Assembly (NCBI RefSeq): GCF_001427875.1
Contig: NZ_LMHK01000001.1
Coordinates: 1,242,871-1,306,870, forward strand
DNA: 64,000 bases
DNA from: Devosia sp. Root685
Lineage (GTDB): Bacteria; Pseudomonadota; Alphaproteobacteria; Rhizobiales; Devosiaceae
Direction of reading: 5' to 3'
Shown: one piece after another, positions 60,775 through 64,000 of the stretch
Position numbering within the stretch: position 1 is the first letter of the stretch
Layout of the letters: each line of letters opens with the position of its first letter
Notes under the pieces: generated by a model
Told to the model about the DNA's origin: nothing
The model's input: the letters and a program-made list of their open reading frames with translations, nothing else
Database searches by the model: none
Position numbers and translations under genes: made by a program

Positions 60775-61647
60775 TTAGCGATCGGGAGTTGAGTGGATCT
60801 GACGCCGAAGAGATTTGTAGGCCTTGGGTGTCAAGCCAACCAAACTTCGGAAACTCGTCGCAAACCATTGGCTCGAGGAAAATCCGAGATCGAGCGCGAT
60901 CGTGGTCACCGCATCATCGGTATTGATCAGCCGCCGCTTGGCCTCCCGTATCCGCGCCTCCTGAACGAAACGCGACGGAGAAATACCCACCTCGCGCTTG
61001 AATCGTTCATGAAGATAGCCCGGGCTCAGGTCGAAGCGCTTTGCCACCTCGGGGATTGCCAGGGGCTGTTGCAGATTGGCCCTCATGTATTCGGTCACCT
61101 GTACCATGCGTTCCGAAGGCATTTCGGCAATGACGAGGTTATGTTCCCGGACCACCAGCACGAGGATCTGCTGGAACAATGACCGGCTATATTGCTCGGC
61201 ATAGGCATCCGGGTGCCGTTGCTGATTCAACAGGTCGGTAAAAAGCTGAGAGAAGCGGCTCGAAGCCGGAAAATGGTGCCGGGAAATAGAGGCCAGGCCG
61301 CGGTTGATGTCGGCGGCGACGCCCGGGTCCATTCCCGGAAGACTGGTGAACGGGAACTCGAAGCGCAGCCAATAGCGCACGCAGGGGTGCACAATGGCGC
61401 TCTTGCCGCCCTGCCAATCTCCCGGCCGATTCACAAGGACACTACCGGGCCGCGCTTCGTCGATCTGTTCACCATCCCACCACTCGACCGACCCCGACTC
61501 CAGGTAGCCGATCTCAAGACCATCATGTCCATCAGGCCGGGCGCCCCCCAAATGGGATTCGGTTGTTTCGTAGCGACCGAGGCTGACGAGCTCGGGCAAG
61601 ACCAGACGATGCGGGCGCCGATATATCTCAAGGACTGACTTGTTCAT
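60775..61647 (-). CDS. AraC-family regulator (2)
   Basis: A 290-residue AraC regulator. A cupin-type sensor is at about 30-110 (DGLEIGYLESGSVEWWDG, VLVNRPGDWQGG). The DNA-binding domain is at about 190-285 (PLAIPEVAKRFDLSPGYLHERFKREVGISPSRF; core VAKRFDLSPGYLHERFK; then IALDLGFSSSQWFATSFRSLVGLTPKAYK). The ATG at 61647 is preferred to one 18 bp upstream. It is divergent from the GH4 gene, with 118 bp between them, so it probably controls that glycoside operon. Confidence 0.92.
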   Translation of the reverse strand: MNKSVLEIYRRPHRLVLPELVSLGRYETTESHLGGARPDGHDGLEIGYLESGSVEWWDGEQIDEARPGSVLVNRPGDWQGGKSAIVHPCVRYWLRFEFPFTSLPGMDPGVAADINRGLASISRHHFPASSRFSQLFTDLLNQQRHPDAYAEQYSRSLFQQILVLVVREHNLVIAEMPSERMVQVTEYMRANLQQPLAIPEVAKRFDLSPGYLHERFKREVGISPSRFVQEARIREAKRRLINTDDAVTTIALDLGFSSSQWFATSFRSLVGLTPKAYKSLRRQIHSTPDR

Positions 61648-61765
61648 TTTTCTCAGCCTCACCAACTGAAAGACTGCGGATCCCGAGCCACGATAGTGTC
61701 CTCCCCAACGAAGCGCGTCAAACAGCCTTCATGGTTGATCTGAGGCGCATAGACGAGGAGCATTT

Positions 61766-63172
61766 ATGTCGGTCGCGAATCCGAAAGTCGTCGTCATCGG
61801 CGCCGGGAGTCTGTTTTTTGGACGCCAGGCAATTTGGCAGATGGCGCAGTCAACCTACCTTAACAAGGGCACGCTATCGCTCGTAGATACCGATGCCGGC
61901 AAGCTCGGCAAACTCAAGATACTTGCCGAAATGGTGGTTGCGGAAACCGGCGTGGCGCTTGAGATCGAGGCCAGCACGGACCGTAGGGCCGTTCTCGACG
62001 GCGCAGATTTCGTCGTGCTCAGCTTTGCCGAGGACACGGTGCGCTATCGCGGGCTCGATGTCGAAATCTCGGCAAAGTATGGAATTCGCATGTGCTCTGG
62101 CGATACGATCGGGCCAGGCGGGGTTTTCCGCGCCATGCGAGAACTTCCAGAAATCCTCGATTGCGCCAGGGATATCGAACAAATCTGCCCCGACGCATGG
62201 GTGATCAACTACATCAACCCTTCCGCAGTGAACGGAATAGCGTTGAAGCGCTTTGCCCCCAAGCTGAAGAGTTTTGGTCTCTGCGATAGCCTCCACATGC
62301 CGCATGTGAAGCGCCACTATGCCGAACGTGCCGGGATCATCGAACCGGGCAAAACGCTGTCGCCCGAGCAGGATGAAAAATTTGACCTGCGCATTGCGGG
62401 CGTCAATCACCTCACCTGGGTGCTGAAGGCCGAATATGACGGCAAGGACGTCATGCCCAACATCGGCGAAGCCATCCGCTTGAAAGCGGCCACCGAGACC
62501 GCTGGCGGCGACACCGGCGCCAAGGCCATCCACAACGATGCCATCGGCTACCAATTGTACCAGATGTTCGGCAAGGTGCCGGCCTGCGTCCCGCATACCA
62601 AGGAATATGTGCGGTTCTGGCAGGGGCATGGAAGGACCGCGGAAGCCATCCCCTCGCTATCCCTGTGGGAGACCGAGGCCCGCTACGCGCGCCATCGCGA
62701 GATGTGGGAAGAAATCGATCAGTTCATCTCCGGCGATCTGCCCATTTCACAATTCCTCACCCGCTATGGTGCCGACCACGCAACCGACATCATCGAAAAC
62801 ATGGTCGGTAATCTCGGCAAGCGCTTCTACATCAACACCTTCAACGATGGCGCCGTGCCCAATATGGCCGACGACGCCTATCTCGAACTGCTGTGCGACC
62901 TCGACATGAACGGTCCCAAGCCTATTGCCGTGGGCGATATGCCCCGGGGGCTGCGCGCCATTCAGGAAACGGTGCTCGACACGCATGAATTGACGGCTGA
63001 AGCCGTTGCCAAGGGCGATCGCGCCTTGCTTCGCCGCGCCTTGCTGATCGACCCGCTGACCAATTCCATCGCCGATACCGAAGCCATCATCGAGGAGCTT
63101 CTCGATGCTGAAAGGGACATCATTCCCCAGCACTGGTACGGCGGCGAAGGCGCCTTGCAAAAGACCGCGTAA
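61766..63172 (+). CDS. Glycoside hydrolase family 4 (alpha-galactosidase/glucosidase/glucuronidase type)
   Basis: A 468-residue GH4 enzyme, which uses NAD and a divalent metal and works by redox elimination. The Rossmann start is VVVIGAGSLFFGRQA. Other marks are CSGDTIGPGGVFRAMRELPE, VINYINPSAVN, the metal cysteine in FGLCDSLHMPHV, the metal histidine in AGVNHLTWVLKAEYDG, and PNMADDAYLEL. CSGDT suits the non-phosphorylated substrate branch (for example alpha-galactosidase or alpha-glucuronidase) rather than phospho-glycosides. GAGGAG precedes the ATG. It precedes a sugar-binding protein gene. Confidence 0.9.
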   Translation: MSVANPKVVVIGAGSLFFGRQAIWQMAQSTYLNKGTLSLVDTDAGKLGKLKILAEMVVAETGVALEIEASTDRRAVLDGADFVVLSFAEDTVRYRGLDVEISAKYGIRMCSGDTIGPGGVFRAMRELPEILDCARDIEQICPDAWVINYINPSAVNGIALKRFAPKLKSFGLCDSLHMPHVKRHYAERAGIIEPGKTLSPEQDEKFDLRIAGVNHLTWVLKAEYDGKDVMPNIGEAIRLKAATETAGGDTGAKAIHNDAIGYQLYQMFGKVPACVPHTKEYVRFWQGHGRTAEAIPSLSLWETEARYARHREMWEEIDQFISGDLPISQFLTRYGADHATDIIENMVGNLGKRFYINTFNDGAVPNMADDAYLELLCDLDMNGPKPIAVGDMPRGLRAIQETVLDTHELTAEAVAKGDRALLRRALLIDPLTNSIADTEAIIEELLDAERDIIPQHWYGGEGALQKTA

Positions 63173-63179
63173 AGCAAAA

Positions 63180-63207
63180 GCCAAGGCGCTTGGAGGCGTG
63201 CCTTGGC
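63180..63207 (+). promoter_or_regulatory. Intercistronic hairpin between GH4 and binding-protein genes
   Basis: GCCAAGGC / GCCTTGGC makes a perfect 8-bp stem with a 12-nt loop, 8 bp after the GH4 stop, followed by GCCTGACTTTT. It may be a weak terminator or a processing site. Confidence 0.5.
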
Positions 63208-63295
63208 GCCTGACTTTTCGTTAGATCGCAGCCCGACAACGGCGCTGCGAAAATTACGGGATGCGGACCCAAAGGGCCGCAATTTGGAGGAAAAA

Positions 63296-64000
63296 ATGCA
63301 ATTTCAAACCAACCGTCGCACCTTTTTGATGGGCGGCACAGCGCTTGGCTTGGGGCTCGCGATGGGGACCTTGCCCGCCTTCGCACAAGCGAGCAACCTA
63401 CGCCTTATGTTCTGGGGCGGCCAGGACCGCGCCGACCGCACCAATGGCGTCGGCGATCTGTTCAAGGACGCGACAGGCGTCAGTATCGATACCGAATTCA
63501 TGTCGGGGAGCGACTACTGGCCAAAGCTGGCGACCCAGACTGCCGGCGGCAGCGCGCCAGATATCATGCAGATGGACTACCAGTACCTGCTCGAATATGC
63601 CAAACGCGGCGCCCTCGCCCCGCTTGATGAATTCGTCGGCGAACAGCTCAAGCTCGATGGCTTTGACGTCGATCAACTCAATGGTGGCAAGGTCGATGGA
63701 AAGCTCTTCGGGGTCTCGCTTGGCGCCAATTCCGTTGCCGCTATCGTCAATACGACAGCGTTTGAGGAGGCAGGCATCGACCTGCCCACCAACGACTGGA
63801 ATTATGAGGACATTTTCGAAACCGGCCAGGCTTTCGCAAAGGCGAACATTCGCGGCGGCATGACGATGATCGCGGATTTCTCGGGGTCAGTGCCCGCCTT
63901 TGAGAACTGGCTGCGCCAGAAAAAGCGCGCCCTTTATACCGCAGACGGCCAGCTTGGCTTCGGCGCCGAAGAGGCCACGCAGTGGCTCACCATGTGGAAG
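63296..64000 (+). CDS. Sugar ABC substrate-binding protein, UgpB/family 1 type (3' end cut by window)
   Basis: The frame is open from the ATG at 63296 (GGAGG upstream) to the window end: 235 residues without a stop. The N-terminus QTNRRTFLMGGTALGLGLAM has a twin-arginine signature (NRRTFLM), so export by Tat is likely. The mature part has LRLMFWGGQDRADR, GSAPDIMQMDYQYLLEYAKRG and YGV-like LFGVSLGANSVAAIVNT, typical of CUT1 sugar binders. It follows the GH4 gene, so it probably delivers the glycoside that GH4 cleaves. The permease genes should lie beyond the window. Confidence 0.88.
   Translation, partial: MQFQTNRRTFLMGGTALGLGLAMGTLPAFAQASNLRLMFWGGQDRADRTNGVGDLFKDATGVSIDTEFMSGSDYWPKLATQTAGGSAPDIMQMDYQYLLEYAKRGALAPLDEFVGEQLKLDGFDVDQLNGGKVDGKLFGVSLGANSVAAIVNTTAFEEAGIDLPTNDWNYEDIFETGQAFAKANIRGGMTMIADFSGSVPAFENWLRQKKRALYTADGQLGFGAEEATQWLTMWK

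Noticed and set aside
1..64000. tRNA, rRNA, tmRNA or known riboswitch
   Set aside because: Reading both strands by eye gave no cloverleaf with a GTTCGA-type arm, no rRNA segment and no recognised riboswitch core. A covariance-model search would be decisive; a hit would overturn this.
12132..64000. A recent horizontally acquired island at the heterocycle region
   Set aside because: No integrase, tRNA attachment site or clear base-composition break could be seen. Codon and GC statistics would be needed to claim transfer.

Overview
The window looks like a high-GC alphaproteobacterial chromosome, most likely Hyphomicrobiales (inference: the Devosia-like group). The evidence is the housekeeping order rnc-lepB-acpS-pyrE-rsh-rpoZ, a rhizobial-type major porin, a PutA that lacks the DNA-binding domain next to an Lrp-type regulator, many ABC importers, and dispersed palindromic intergenic repeats. 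No rRNA, tRNA, CRISPR array, transposase, integrase or phage gene was seen.

Layout. 1-7455: conserved core genes, mostly on the minus strand (rnc 5' end, lepB, acpS, pyrE, rsh, rpoZ, a NYN-domain gene on plus, smpB, dapA). 7686-12872: an alpha/beta-hydrolase without the nucleophile serine, an OmpA-like protein, the major porin with a structured leader, and a short-chain dehydrogenase. 12914-17030: amino-sugar and cell-wall recycling (nagA, a SIS-type deaminase, a GntR/HutC regulator, divergent murQ) with a matching pair of candidate operators. 17147-26018: an AHSA1-like protein, an acetyltransferase, an Xaa-Pro peptidase, and a dipeptide-type ABC importer whose binding protein and XRE-cupin regulator lie opposite the permease/ATPase operon, which ends with a GAF protein. 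26156-30112: putA with a divergent Lrp-family gene. 30249-34178: a PotD/B/C/A-type importer.

34336-52407 is the most distinctive part. It holds a TrzA/MtaD-type deaminase, a nucleoside hydrolase, an M20 amidohydrolase, an orphan phosphoribosyltransferase, a creatininase-family enzyme, a RidA-like protein, an NMT1/THI5-type importer, two CodA-like amidohydrolases, an FAD-linked oxidase with a flavodoxin-fold reductase, and a BMP/nucleoside-type importer. Together they suggest uptake and stepwise breakdown of N-heterocycles or nucleoside derivatives, but the substrate cannot be named from sequence. No transcription factor is encoded between the Lrp gene at 29645 and the AraC gene at 53815.

52441-64000: pepT, an AraC regulator divergent from a sugar-isomerase plus ribose-type importer operon, then a second AraC regulator divergent from a GH4 glycosidase and a Tat-exported sugar-binding protein cut by the window end.

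Two families of palindromic repeats run through the window. Family A (about 117 bp; arms rich in CTCCCCC, conserved spacer) and family B (CCTCATGGTGAGG outer arms, CCTCGAACCACG inner arms, 3' flank GGCTACT) occupy intergenic gaps, some directly before amidohydrolase genes or between importer genes.
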